Positions 46,499 through 56,116 are shown, numbered from the stretch's first letter. The stretch is 64,000 nt of DNA from JAUVPB01 sp965223695 (GCA_965223695.1 CBDCXJ010000035.1:65546-129545), one strand, 5' to 3'. The notes: a model not told the origin generated them from the letters alone. Made by a program: numbers and translations.

Positions 46499-48445
46499 CT
46501 ATCGCTGCTTCACGTTCTCGCAGGACTTGTGGATCTTGTCGATCGCGTCGGCAAGGACCTTGTCGTCGCCGGGGCCGCAGTTGACCACGTCGAACATCTT
46601 GTCGAGCGTGCGGATGTCATCGTTGCCCCTGCCGGCCACCACGACGTCCTTGCCCTTGCCGGCGAAGATCAGGTCGTGGCCATTGCCCGCCTTGATGATG
46701 TCCCCGCCGGCACGCGCCTTGATGGTGTCGCCGCCGCGACCCGACTTGATCAGGTCGTGCTTGCGCGTACCGCGGATCTCGTCGGCTTTGCGCGTGCCCT
46801 TGAAGAGCGTCCGCACGAGGACGTTGCCCGGGAGCTGTGCGAGCTTCGCGATCACGGCGGTCACCGCCGATGTCCCGCGCGCGGTCTTGGTCCCCCGCTT
46901 CGCGATAACCCGGACGCGAACGGTTGACCCCTTATCGGCAGTCCGCAGCACGTAGGTGGCGCTTGTCGCACCGCCGATGTTGGCACAGCTCGAGCCGGCC
47001 GCGTTGCAGCGTTGCCACTGGTAGCGGTAGCTGTCGGGCGCGGGAACGAACGTCCCCGTGTCGCTCCTTAGCCTGTTGCCCACGGCCGGGTTGCCGCTGA
47101 TCACCGGCGTAACAGTGTTGAGAAGAATGTCCTTGACGGTGACCGTCGCGGTTGCTGGTGCGCTCTGGAAGCCGCGGGTGTCGATGGCGGCGAAGGTGAA
47201 GGTGTCCTCGCCCTCGAAGCCGGCGTTCGGGGTGTACTGGACGGTGCCGGTGAGGCCGCTGCTTGCGCCAACGGTCGCGGTGCCGTTGGCCGGGCCGGTG
47301 ACGATGGCGAAGTTGAGGAGGTTGGGGTCGGCGGCGGCGTAGCAGTCGCCGAAGCGCAGCGCGCATGGGACGGGTCCGAGGACGTCCTGGTGAGTTCCGC
47401 CGGCGAGGTAGATCGGGATCTCGGGCGCGACGATCGAGCCCGAGACCGTGACCGGGCCTCCGGGGCCTGCGGGAACCGTGCCGCCGGCGGGCGTGGCGAG
47501 GGTGCCAGGGATCGTCCTGGTCTCTTCGAGCGTGTTGTTGGTGGTGTCCGACTCGATGAGGGCGCCGTCGGGGTTGATGGTCGCGCGCAGCGTGAACGGG
47601 CCGGGCGCGACGCCCGTGATGTCGACCCACTGGTCGGTCAGCTGGGCGGCGTAATAGTCGCCGACACCGGGCGAGATGCCGGTGCGGACGATGCCGGGCC
47701 CGTTCGGGCCGGGGCTCGTGTTGCCAGGGCGGCACCAGTCCTCGTCGTCGAGGATCAGGTCTTCGGGGTCGACGTTGGGGTTGCCGGCGCCGGTGGCGTC
47801 GAAGTAGGTCTCGATCGAGCCCTGGTGGTCGTAGGTGTCGAAGAAGCAGAAGCCGACATCGGTCTTCGACACGACCCTGGGGGCCGCTTCGCCCGGGATC
47901 AGGAGCTCGTAGACAGCCGCGCGGTCGTAGTGCCAGTGGTCGTGGCCGAGCGGCGCGTAGTAGAACATCCAGCCGCCCGCGCCCTGGCTCCGGCTCGACG
48001 CGGTTATGTCGGTGATAGTGGCTGACCCCGATGTGGGAACCGCAATCGGGCTCGTCGGCTCGTCGGGGCGCCCACCGTCCCAGACGGCCTGCTTGATGGC
48101 GCGGCCCGAGATGCTCGCGCAATCGGTGCAGAAGACGTCGAGGGTGCCGCCCTGGTTGGCGATCACCGAGTCGAAGCGATACAGCACCTGACCGGGAATC
48201 TCGTCCGTATCGATGAACGCGGCCGGAACCGTGCCCCCGTAGGAGGCCGATACGGTCGGCAGCACCGGGTGCAGATCAGGCTCGTCGGGCAAGCTCGCCA
48301 GGATCGGAAGGGAGAGCTGCACGCTCGCACTGATGTGATGCGCGCTCGCGACAGACGCAAACGCCAGCGATGCCACGAGCGCCACCATTCCTGCGAGCAC
48401 GACAACACCAACGCGACGCGCCGGGCGCTCCGCTGACTTCCGCAT
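46499..48445 (-). CDS. Secreted lysyl-oxidase-like protein 2, lacking the cofactor lysine
   Basis: 648 aa with signal peptide cut ASA|HH. Copper motif GHDHWHYDRAAVYELL and tyrosine region GVGDYYAAQLTDQWVDITGV are present. In the segment where the paralogues have K-V/I-G-F-C this protein has SKTDVGFCFFDTY, so aspartate replaces the lysine expected to form the quinone; a lysine two residues earlier might substitute. Extra disulphide-type cysteines (FCTDCAS). Then Ig-like repeats (YTPNAGFEGEDTFTFAAID; YRYQWQRCNAAGSSCANIGG) and RTX-like repeats (KSGRGGDTIKARAGGDIIKA). Function could be oxidase, or a copper-binding matrix protein. Confidence 0.75.
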   Translation of the reverse strand: MRKSAERPARRVGVVVLAGMVALVASLAFASVASAHHISASVQLSLPILASLPDEPDLHPVLPTVSASYGGTVPAAFIDTDEIPGQVLYRFDSVIANQGGTLDVFCTDCASISGRAIKQAVWDGGRPDEPTSPIAVPTSGSATITDITASSRSQGAGGWMFYYAPLGHDHWHYDRAAVYELLIPGEAAPRVVSKTDVGFCFFDTYDHQGSIETYFDATGAGNPNVDPEDLILDDEDWCRPGNTSPGPNGPGIVRTGISPGVGDYYAAQLTDQWVDITGVAPGPFTLRATINPDGALIESDTTNNTLEETRTIPGTLATPAGGTVPAGPGGPVTVSGSIVAPEIPIYLAGGTHQDVLGPVPCALRFGDCYAAADPNLLNFAIVTGPANGTATVGASSGLTGTVQYTPNAGFEGEDTFTFAAIDTRGFQSAPATATVTVKDILLNTVTPVISGNPAVGNRLRSDTGTFVPAPDSYRYQWQRCNAAGSSCANIGGATSATYVLRTADKGSTVRVRVIAKRGTKTARGTSAVTAVIAKLAQLPGNVLVRTLFKGTRKADEIRGTRKHDLIKSGRGGDTIKARAGGDIIKAGNGHDLIFAGKGKDVVVAGRGNDDIRTLDKMFDVVNCGPGDDKVLADAIDKIHKSCENVKQR

Positions 48446-48567
48446 CTCGGTCTCCCCCCTCGACGTGTTGTTCCATTCTGATTGATTCCCACACCCTCAC
48501 CCGAGGGAACGTCACACGATGTCGCTCGTTCGAGTGAGGCTTCGACTGGGCGCGATCAGAGACCGCG

Positions 48568-50151
48568 CTAGGCGGGTAGCAGCACGCGCTCGCAGTTGTC
48601 TGCAACCGCGTCGAGAAGGTCGACGATCGCCTTGTCCTTCTTGCCACGCCCGCAGTTGACGACGTCGAACTTGCCGTCGCGCGCGCGGATCGTGTCGTTA
48701 CCGCGACCCCCGAGCAGGATGTCGGCGCCCGAGCCGCCGAAAATGCGGTCGCGGCCCCTGCCGCCCCGGACGACGTCACGTCCACCGCGTGCGTAGATCG
48801 TGTCGTTCCCGGCGCGCCCGGTGAAGGTCTCGGCCGCTCCCGTGCCGTAGATGGTCTCGGTGGCCGCGGTGCCGACCACGCTGAGCCGCCGCGGCTTCGC
48901 CGGCGGCGGCGGGGGTGGCGGAAGCTCGCTCGAGGGAGGCGGAGGCGGCTCGCTCGGCGGAGGCGGCGGTGTCGGCGGTGGAGGTGGCGGTGGCGGTGGC
49001 GTCACGTCGACCGAGACCGTGGCGGTGAGGCTGTCGAGCTCGCGGCCGTCCGTCGTGCGGTAGGTGAAGCTGTCGGCGCCCGTGTAGCCGGGGTTCGGCG
49101 TGTAGACGACCTGCGCTGTCGAGTCGCCCGTGACGCTGATTACCGAGAGGGTGCCGTTCTGGGGACCCTCCATGATCCTGAAGTCAAGCTCGGGCCCGAT
49201 GTTGGTGAAGATGCGACCACCGTCCTTGACCATTACGTCCCTGCCCACAACCAGGCCGCTAAGGTCGACCGTGATCGGGGTATCGGGTTCGGTGCTCCTC
49301 GACACGTCCGCCGCTGTCGCCCCAGGAATCACGCGCGTCGTCTCGAGTACGTTGTTGACGTAGTTGGCCTCGAGGAACTCGCGTCCGGGATTGACCTCGG
49401 CTCGCAGTGTGTATGCGCCCGGCTCGAGGCCGTTCACCCAGACCCACTGGAACGTGAGCCCGGCGGTGTAGTGGTCGCCCCAGCCGCGGGCAATGCCCAT
49501 CTCGACTGTCCGCGCGAAGCTATCGCGTGGACAGTTCGCGAAGTACCACCTCGTCGGAGGCGGACCGTTGGGGTCGGAGTAGGTATCGAACATGCAGAAG
49601 CCGACCTTGCTTGCCTCGTAGTTGTCGCCACCGGGAACCACGAGCTCGTAGCGGGCCGCGTTCTCGAAGTGGAAGTGGCTGTGCCCGTCGCCGACCTCGA
49701 AGATCAGCCGTCCCGGGATACTCCTGAGCTCGCTGGGTCCGCCGGGCACGCCGTCGCCCAGATACACGCGCTGGTATAGGTCACTGCAGACGACCGTCGA
49801 GCAGTCTTGGCCCTCGAGCTCGAAGTTGCCGGCCGCGTTCCAGAGGACAGCATCGAAGCGGTAGCGGCGTGTCCCCTCATGGCGAAAGACCTCGAGATAG
49901 GGCCGGGTGCCGTTGTCGATCTCATGCGTCGGCAGGCTCGGACAGATGTCTGGCAGCTCGCCGCTCGAGGGATTGCAGTTGCCCGGGAGGCTGTCGGGAG
50001 CAGCCTCGGCAAGCGTGTGTAGGACGCCGCCTAGGGAGCCGAGCACCGCCGTTAACGCGACGACGAGCGCCACGACGTGCCGCCGCCGGAACCGGCGGCG
50101 GGCTTCTTCTTCAGGCCGCTCGCTGCCCGTCGGGCGCACGCTCTCGCCCAT
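48568..50151 (-). CDS. Secreted lysyl-oxidase-like protein 3 with polyproline linker
   Basis: 527 aa. N-terminus RRRFRRRHVVALVVALTAV is a long basic signal sequence (Tat possible). LOX-like part: DGHSHFHFENAARYEL (three His), ASKVGFCMFDTY (Lys kept) and WGDHYTAGLTFQWVWVNGL (Tyr kept). It lacks the His-His mature start. A cadherin-like segment (YTPNPGYTGADSFTYRTTD) is followed by a proline-only linker (~370-420) and RTX-like repeats (GRAGNDTIYARGGRDVVRGG). Its ATG overlaps the TGA of the upstream paralogue (TGATG), so the two are coupled. The most divergent of the four. Confidence 0.75.
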   Translation of the reverse strand: MGESVRPTGSERPEEEARRRFRRRHVVALVVALTAVLGSLGGVLHTLAEAAPDSLPGNCNPSSGELPDICPSLPTHEIDNGTRPYLEVFRHEGTRRYRFDAVLWNAAGNFELEGQDCSTVVCSDLYQRVYLGDGVPGGPSELRSIPGRLIFEVGDGHSHFHFENAARYELVVPGGDNYEASKVGFCMFDTYSDPNGPPPTRWYFANCPRDSFARTVEMGIARGWGDHYTAGLTFQWVWVNGLEPGAYTLRAEVNPGREFLEANYVNNVLETTRVIPGATAADVSRSTEPDTPITVDLSGLVVGRDVMVKDGGRIFTNIGPELDFRIMEGPQNGTLSVISVTGDSTAQVVYTPNPGYTGADSFTYRTTDGRELDSLTATVSVDVTPPPPPPPPPTPPPPPSEPPPPPSSELPPPPPPPAKPRRLSVVGTAATETIYGTGAAETFTGRAGNDTIYARGGRDVVRGGRGRDRIFGGSGADILLGGRGNDTIRARDGKFDVVNCGRGKKDKAIVDLLDAVADNCERVLLPA

Positions 50152-52247
50152 CAGGCGGGCTTCTTCGTGCGCGGCAGCTTGACGGTCTCGCAGCTCTCGT
50201 CGATGACGTCCTTTGCGTCGGCGATCACGATGTCCTTGCCGTTGCCGCAGTCGACCATGTCCTTCTTGCCGTCTCTGACCCTGAAGGTGTCGTGACCGTT
50301 GCCGCCATAGAGCTTGTCTCTGCCCTTCCCTCCGATCAGCAGGTCGGCTCCGCGGCCGCCATAGGCGACGTCGTGACCGCTGCCGAGGTTGAGCGTGTCC
50401 GGCCCCTTGCCGCCGTAGGCGGTGTCCGAGCCGTTGCCGAGCTTGAGCAGGTCACGGCCACGGCCGCCGTAGGCCATGTCGTGGCCACCTCTGCCATTGA
50501 TCAGGTCGGGTCCGGCAAGGCCCTTGAAGAGTTCGTGCGCGCCCGTTCCGTTGAGAAAGTCTGCGAAACGCGATCCGACCACGAGCAGGCGGCCGATCTT
50601 CGACTTCGGGTCGGTGACGAGCGGGAGCGGCGTGATCGCGGCCGTCACTGCCGAGCCGGCGCTCGCGCTGCCGAGCGCGTTCGTCGCGGTGACGAGCACG
50701 CGAAGCGTGGCGCCGACCTCGTCTGCGCTCAGCACGTGCGTTGTGCCGGTCGCGCCGGCGATGGCGACGCAGTTCGCGCCCTCGGCGTCGCAGCGCTGCC
50801 ACTGGTGGGCGAGCGTCGGGGCCGGCGTGCCGGCCCAGCCGCCCGGCGTGCTCGAGAGCGTCTCGCCGATCACGGTCGTGCCGATCACGGTCGGGAGGCC
50901 CGTGTTCGACGGCGGTGTCCCGATGGTGATCGTCACCGTTGCCGGCTGGCTCGTCAGTCCGCGTGAGTCGGTCGTCGTGTAGGCGAACCCGTCGATGCCG
51001 ACGAAGCCGGCGGCCGGGGTGTAGGTGATCGTGGCCGTCGTGTCGGAGGTCGTAAAGAGCGGCGACAGTGCGCCCGCGCCCGAAACCTGCACGATGTTGA
51101 ACGTCAGCGAGGTGTCGCCGGTGGCGTCCTCGTAGCAGAAGTAGTCGTACAGGCTGCCGCCGCTCGTGCACGTGCTCACGCGTGACTGGACCTCGGGGCC
51201 GACCAACGTGCCGAAGAGGCCGACGGTTACCGGCTGATTCACGAGCGTCGTGAGGGCGACGCCAGCCGCCGTCGCGCCCGGAATCACCCGCGGGAAGTCG
51301 CCGACATTGTTGCTCGTGTCGTGCTCGATGATGACCCGCGGCGGTGCCGCCGGGTTGATGTCCACGCGCGGCGGGTTGACTTCGGCGCGCAGGGTGTACG
51401 TGCCCGCGTCGACGCCGGTGACGTCGATCCACTGGTCTGCGAGCTGGGCGTTGTAGTAGTCGCCGATGCCGGGCGAGATGCCCATGCGAACGAACGGTGC
51501 TGCCGGGCTGCTGCTCATGCACCAGGGCGAGGTCTGGGCGTAGTAGTTGAAATGGGTGTTCGTGTCGTAGGTGTCGAGCATGCAGAAGCCGATCTTCACG
51601 CTGGGCACCGTTGCCGCTCCCGGAATGAGCAGCGAGTAGCTGGCCGCGTAGTCGTAGTGCCAGTGGTGGTGACCGGAGGCGGCCGAGTAGATCATGTAGC
51701 CGCCCTGCGCTGTCAGGTCGTGGTTGGTGGTACCGCTGGGCGCGCTGAAGCCGGTCTGCTGGCCCGGCGGCAGGCCACCGGGCCAGATCGCCTGCCACAA
51801 CTTCTGCGTCGTCTTCGCGCAGTCCGTGCAGAAGAGGTCGAAGGCTCCACCGATGTTGCCGAGCACCGCGTCGAAGCGGTAGAGGACCTTGCCCGGCTGC
51901 TGGACGGTGTCGATGAAGAGCGCAGGGACGTTCGCGCCGCTGAGCTGGCTCTCGGTCGGCATGATCGGGATCAGGTCGGGCTCATCCGGGAGGCTCGGTG
52001 GCAGCGGGATGTTCAGGCCGCCCAGGCCACCGCTCGCGATCAATACTGGATCGGGTACGGGCGCAGTTGGGTTCGGGTTGACGCCGATGTGCGCCGGTCG
52101 GTGGTGCGCGCGGGCTTCGGTGCTCAGCGCAAGAGCGAGCGCCAACAGCGCCAGCGTCGCGGCGGCGAGCGCAGTGACGCTGCGGGCTTCACATGCCCAC
52201 CGCAGGCCCCATCGCAATCCACATGTCGAAATACGGCTCGACACCAC
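50151..52247 (-). CDS. Secreted lysyl-oxidase-like protein 4 with RTX-like repeats
   Basis: 698 aa from GTG 52247, which has GGGAGG nine bases upstream; an in-frame ATG at 52358 is possible but would put 59 residues before the signal helix. The signal ends ARA|HH. Copper motif GHHHWHYDYAASYSLL, lysine in SVKIGFCMLDTY, tyrosine in GIGDYYNAQLADQWIDVTGV. Cadherin-like segment (YTPAAGFVGIDGFAYTTTD), Ig-like domain (LAHQWQRCDAEGANCVAIAG), and the longest repeat tail of the set (YGGRGRDLLKLGNGSDTAYG). It is first of the four-gene set, so its upstream region carries the promoter. Confidence 0.77.
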   Translation of the reverse strand: MVSSRISTCGLRWGLRWACEARSVTALAAATLALLALALALSTEARAHHRPAHIGVNPNPTAPVPDPVLIASGGLGGLNIPLPPSLPDEPDLIPIMPTESQLSGANVPALFIDTVQQPGKVLYRFDAVLGNIGGAFDLFCTDCAKTTQKLWQAIWPGGLPPGQQTGFSAPSGTTNHDLTAQGGYMIYSAASGHHHWHYDYAASYSLLIPGAATVPSVKIGFCMLDTYDTNTHFNYYAQTSPWCMSSSPAAPFVRMGISPGIGDYYNAQLADQWIDVTGVDAGTYTLRAEVNPPRVDINPAAPPRVIIEHDTSNNVGDFPRVIPGATAAGVALTTLVNQPVTVGLFGTLVGPEVQSRVSTCTSGGSLYDYFCYEDATGDTSLTFNIVQVSGAGALSPLFTTSDTTATITYTPAAGFVGIDGFAYTTTDSRGLTSQPATVTITIGTPPSNTGLPTVIGTTVIGETLSSTPGGWAGTPAPTLAHQWQRCDAEGANCVAIAGATGTTHVLSADEVGATLRVLVTATNALGSASAGSAVTAAITPLPLVTDPKSKIGRLLVVGSRFADFLNGTGAHELFKGLAGPDLINGRGGHDMAYGGRGRDLLKLGNGSDTAYGGKGPDTLNLGSGHDVAYGGRGADLLIGGKGRDKLYGGNGHDTFRVRDGKKDMVDCGNGKDIVIADAKDVIDESCETVKLPRTKKPA

Positions 52248-52635
52248 AGTCGAGCACCTCCCACGCTGAGGAACTCCTCCGTACGGGGTATAGCCGACGG
52301 GCGAGTCCTCAACAACCGCAGATTCTACGGTTTTTCGAACCTTTAACACCCTCCGCATGCGGCGCCGTCTCGTGAGCGAGCCCAGGCCCTTGTAGCCGGG
52401 GCACTTTTCCCTTCGTCTACGAGACGCTCGTGGCGCGACCGCTCTTCCGCGCAGACATGTAAGGGATCTGCGGGTCGATCTGCGGGTCGTCAGATCAGCG
52501 GGCGCGTTGGCCTGGCACGAGTCGCGGGAAGAAGATCGCCCCCTCGCCCGTCATGTGGACAGAGCCGGGTACGGGAGGTACTCGGAAAGGGAGGTGAGGC
52601 CACCATCGGTGGCGCCATGCGGATCAAGTCTCTAG
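52248..52635. other. 388-bp non-coding stretch between lysyl-oxidase gene 4 and selC
   Basis: No gene seen. It should hold the promoter for the four-gene set (minus strand); TAGAAT near 52325 on that strand is a possible -10 without a clear -35. A 12-bp unit GATCTGCGGGTC is repeated in tandem at 52465-52476 and 52477-52488. A 6-bp hairpin at 52599-52613 lies past the selC 3' end. Confidence 0.5.
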
Positions 52636-52728
52636 CGGAGCGGCCCCGGAGTCGAACCGAGCCAGCGTGGGGCTGCCACGCCTCACCGGTTTTGAAGACC
52701 GGTTGGGCCACCGGGCCCGTGCCGCTCC
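52636..52728 (-). tRNA. selC: tRNA-Sec (UCA anticodon)
   Basis: Read on the minus strand: 8-bp acceptor stem GGAGCGGC (5', 52728-52721) with GCCGCTCC (52644-52637), discriminator G at 52636. Anticodon stem CCGGT/ACCGG closes a 7-nt loop CTTCAAA with anticodon TCA (plus-strand 52693-52695). A long extra arm GCGTGG/CCACGC and a T arm with TTCGACT follow. The 8-bp acceptor, long variable arm and UCA anticodon define selenocysteine tRNA. CCA is not encoded. selB and selA lie 4-7 kb away. Confidence 0.95.
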
Positions 52729-53038
52729 GCCGGCACGGTAGCACTGACTCGAATCGAGCAACGCGGCGTCGCCGACGTTGCGCTACTACGTTTGCAGTAC
52801 TGAATCCGGGCCAATTGTGTAGGGCAAGTTTGCTGCGATTGCCGCTAGCCAGATTCCCGAAAGGTTTCCTAGGCTGCGATTGGCTATCTACTGCGGCTCC
52901 CGTCACTGGGAGGTGATGAACGGGAAGATTCTGTACATGGTGACAAACGGGCTCCGCAACGCAGGTGCGTTGCGTGGAGCCTGGTTCGTGCTTGTAGTGG
53001 AAGAGTGACGATCTTGATAGGGGAGGAGTTGTAGTTGT
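52729..53038. other. 310-bp leader region of the large surface protein
   Basis: No gene. It is less GC-rich than the flanks. The ribosome-binding site GGAGGAG (53022-53028) is 10 nt before the ATG. It contains the hairpin listed separately, and probably a strong promoter, but no convincing -35/-10 pair could be fixed. Confidence 0.5.
52951..52980 (+). promoter_or_regulatory. 5'-UTR hairpin upstream of the surface-protein gene
   Basis: CGCAACGCA (52955-52963) and TGCGTTGCG (52966-52974) pair perfectly; GCTC/GAGC extends the stem past a 2-nt bulge. It lies 59 bp before the start codon. Such stems often stabilise long-lived mRNAs of abundant surface proteins (inference); a regulator site is the alternative. 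Confidence 0.55.
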
Positions 53039-56000
53039 ATGGATAGAGCAGAAACATGTGCTCGCAAGCGTCGCAGCTGGGTCTGGATGACGGCCCTGCT
53101 GGCGGCGTTGGTGGCGGTGGTCGTTTTGCCGGCCTCTGCGGCCGCGGGCAAGTCGGGTCACGTTGCGGCGGGGCCGGGCGTCTTCGATATCTACGGTGAT
53201 ATTCACGATGTCGATGGCAAGGTTGATCCTGCAAAGGTGCCGAATTTCCAGGATACGAACTACCCGGCGCAGGCTGCGATCGGGCAGACGGTGCGCTTCA
53301 CGAAGTGCATTCCCCTGTTGGGGAATATCTCCAACGACACGGAAATCTTCGGTGTGTTCCAGATCATCAACTACACCGGTGAGCGTGACCCGATCTTCGT
53401 GCCGGCAGACAACGACAATGTCAGCCTGCATCACGCGGAGAGCTACATCGTGGATAGCGACGATGACCGGGTGACCTACTTCGACGACGAAGACACCGTG
53501 AGTCCGGAAGAGATCTGTTTCCGGACGGAGCTGGTCGCGCACAAGCCGGGCATGATGGAGCTGAAGTTCCACGTGAACCTGGACGAGGAGCTCGACTCGG
53601 ATGACCTGTACGACGATCACGGTGGAGCTGAGGGTGTTATTCACCACAGCTTCCTCGGGATCTGGATGCAGATCCACGACGTCACCCTCTCGGCCGACGA
53701 CTCCGACGCGGAGGACGAAGACGAGGGCGAGGAAGGCGATGCCGGTGACAACATGGCCGGCAAGGATGGTGTGCCGCTGATCGCGAAGGTCACGGGTAGC
53801 TTCCCGCTTGGCAGCAAGGGCAAGTCGGGTGGCAAGTCGACGGTGATCCTGCCGGATGACTTCGGTTGGCTTGCTGAGCAGTACGCCGTCGATGGTTGTC
53901 GCTCACAGGTTCAGGGCAACTGTGGCTTCGGCGTTCAGTTCCCGGGTGTTGGTAGTGCGGCCTATCGCTGGGACGTGCATGACGACATCGTGGTGAACGA
54001 GAAGACGAAGGGTGAGGCGCAGCATCCGTTCTGCCAGACTGATTGGCCGTGGACGGATGACACGGGCTTCAATCTGTACAAGGCTCCGCATTCGGGTAAC
54101 AAGGCGACCGGGATCAGGCATCCGTTCTGGTGTGATCCGGGCACGGAGAAGAACCGGTTCCCGAAGCGGCTACACTGGTCGACGCTGCTTGAGTCGATGC
54201 AGACTGCCCCTGGTGGGGTTGATGGCGGTCCGAGTGACCTCGACGTTCGGGCCGGGATCGTCAAGTTCCTGACGAACCCGTTCGCGGGAGCCAACGCGGT
54301 TCCGTGGCCTGCTAATAAGGTCGATTCGGTCACGGCTCCGCTCGTGACGATGCCGACGCATCCGTGTTTCGGTGGCCCGTACAACTGTTACTCGACGATC
54401 TTCGGTTTGACGACGAAGAGGGCTCCGATTGGGCCGTTCGAGCAGTTGCACGCTTTCGAGCTTGCCGATGACGACACCTTCCTGTTCGACACGTACATCC
54501 CGGATGGGAAGACGGATGCTGGCGATGCGATGATGCCGGCGTTCCGGATCAACTTCCAGATTGCCCCGAACGGCTCGGGGAAGGGTCAGAAGAAGGGTGT
54601 CAACGCGATTGATGGCGCCGGCGAGCTCGACGAGGTCGAGAAGTCCGAGCACTACTCATTCGACAAGAACGACGACGATGTGGAGCCCGACGATGAGGGC
54701 GACGCCGAGGTGGGTCAGCTAGAGGAGCTCGTTGCTCCGTTCTATCGTCGTTCGATTCCGGCGCTCGAGGCTGATGAGTCGGGTATTGGTACGACGCGTG
54801 AGGAGTGGAACAACAACGCTAACGGCTACCTGACCGACGAAGAGTCGGGCGATGACCTCAGCGAGTACGAGCTGTGGGACTTCGCCGGCGAGTGGACGAG
54901 CGATCCGCAGCGCGGTGGCAACACGAACTGTGCTGAGACGCTTGATGACGCCACCGGTACCGGTGGCGCTCCGGGCAACACGCCGAACTGGCGTGAGAAG
55001 CCTGAGGACATCGATCTGGCTGCCGTCTATGTGGACGAGCATGGCGAGGGTCAGGTCATGCTGACACCGGACGATGACTTCTACTTCGACAATCTCGGTG
55101 TGAAGCCGAACAGGCCAGGGTGGCTGTGACCTGCAGGGGATCGATGTCCTCGGCACGTCGACTGTGATCGCGACCGCGTACTACCCGGACCAGCAGCCGT
55201 TTGGCTACAAGCAGGTCAGCTCGAACTCGGTCAAGCAGTCGTGGTTCAACGGCTACAACGCGCAGCTGTCGTTTGCGCCCAAGGGCGCAAACGCTCCGGG
55301 CCATCGTGTGACGGTCTGGTACGCCGACATCACCGGTAACTCGCGCGAGCATGACGTTGATGTGTGTCTGTCGGCGCCCGGTGGAGGCGTGACCGTGCCG
55401 ACGCTGTTCAGCTCGTTCAACAATGAGCAGTTCCCGCAGGAAGACAACCGCGGCGTTGACGGCATCACTGAGGGCCCGAGCCTGAAGTGCACCGAGATGC
55501 AGCAGCAGCCGGGCCAGAAGGTCCTGACTGGCTACTTCGATGTGGTTGGTCCTCTGCCGTTGACGGTGTATGCGCTGTTTGACGAGATCCAGATCAAGCG
55601 CTCGATCACCATCGCGAAGAAGGGCGCCAGCGGTGGCAACCTGCCGCCAGTGCAGGGTGACGGCAAGCCGATCAAGCCGAGCACGCTGCCGAAGAAGGGC
55701 AACGTGACCACGCCGACCAACGCTCAGCTGAAGGGTGCTGGTCTGCTGGTGAAGAAGCGGATCGCGAAGGTCAAGCGCGTGAAGTACAAGAAGGTCAAGG
55801 CACGCGGCAAGATCAAGCGTGGCAAGGTGTTCGTGAAGGTTCAGAGCCCGACGACCAAGGCCAAGATCAAGCTCACGGCCTGGGGCTTCAACAAGAAGGG
55901 CTCATGGGTCAAACTGCGCACCTACAAGCGGGTCGTGAAGGCGAACAAGAAGAAGTTCGTCGTCGCGAAGATCATCAAGCCCGCCAGGCTCGCCAAGCGC

Positions 56001-56054
56001 GTGCGACGGGTCGACGCGACCGTCCTTCGCACCATGGGACGACCGATCGCCTAA
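53039..56054 (+). CDS. Large secreted acidic protein with lysine-rich tail (S-layer-like), one frameshift
   Basis: Two adjacent open frames (53039-55129 and the continuation to 56054) become a single 1004-residue protein when one base near 55112 is removed (reading PNGQGGCDLQGIDVLG across the junction). Signal peptide ends LPASAAAG. The main body is Asp/Glu-rich, with FHVNLDEELDSDDLYDDHGG and ADDSDAEDEDEGEEGD, and many aromatic and Cys residues, suggesting calcium-binding extracellular folds. The last ~107 residues contain about 27 lysines (AKVKRVKYKKVKARGKIKRG), strongly basic. Codons use more T-ending forms (GGT, GAT, GTT) than neighbours, as in highly expressed genes. A strong SD, 5' hairpin and terminator bracket it. 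No family recognised; surface-layer or matrix protein is inferred. Confidence 0.75.
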
Positions 56055-56087
56055 CGACCACAACCAGACAACCACAACCAACCAACC

Positions 56088-56116
56088 ACCGGGGGCCCGC
56101 ACAGCGGGCCCCCGGT
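56088..56116 (+). terminator. Strong hairpin terminator of the surface-protein gene
   Basis: Perfect 13-bp inverted repeat ACCGGGGGCCCGC / GCGGGCCCCCGGT with loop ACA, followed by CTATTTCT. It starts 34 bp after the stop codon. Confidence 0.88.

Noticed and set aside
48900..50500. CRISPR-like or tandem-repeat array
   Set aside because: The repetitive DNA encodes polyproline and GGxGxD protein repeats; there are no constant repeats with unique spacers.
52490..53677. 395-residue minus-strand open frame across selC and the start of the surface protein
   Set aside because: It runs antisense through tRNA-Sec and through a protein with a clear signal peptide; low-complexity composition without motifs.
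55164..56054. Independent 296-residue protein downstream of the surface protein
   Set aside because: No ribosome-binding site or signal peptide at its apparent start, and removal of one base fuses it in frame to the preceding gene with an exact codon count.
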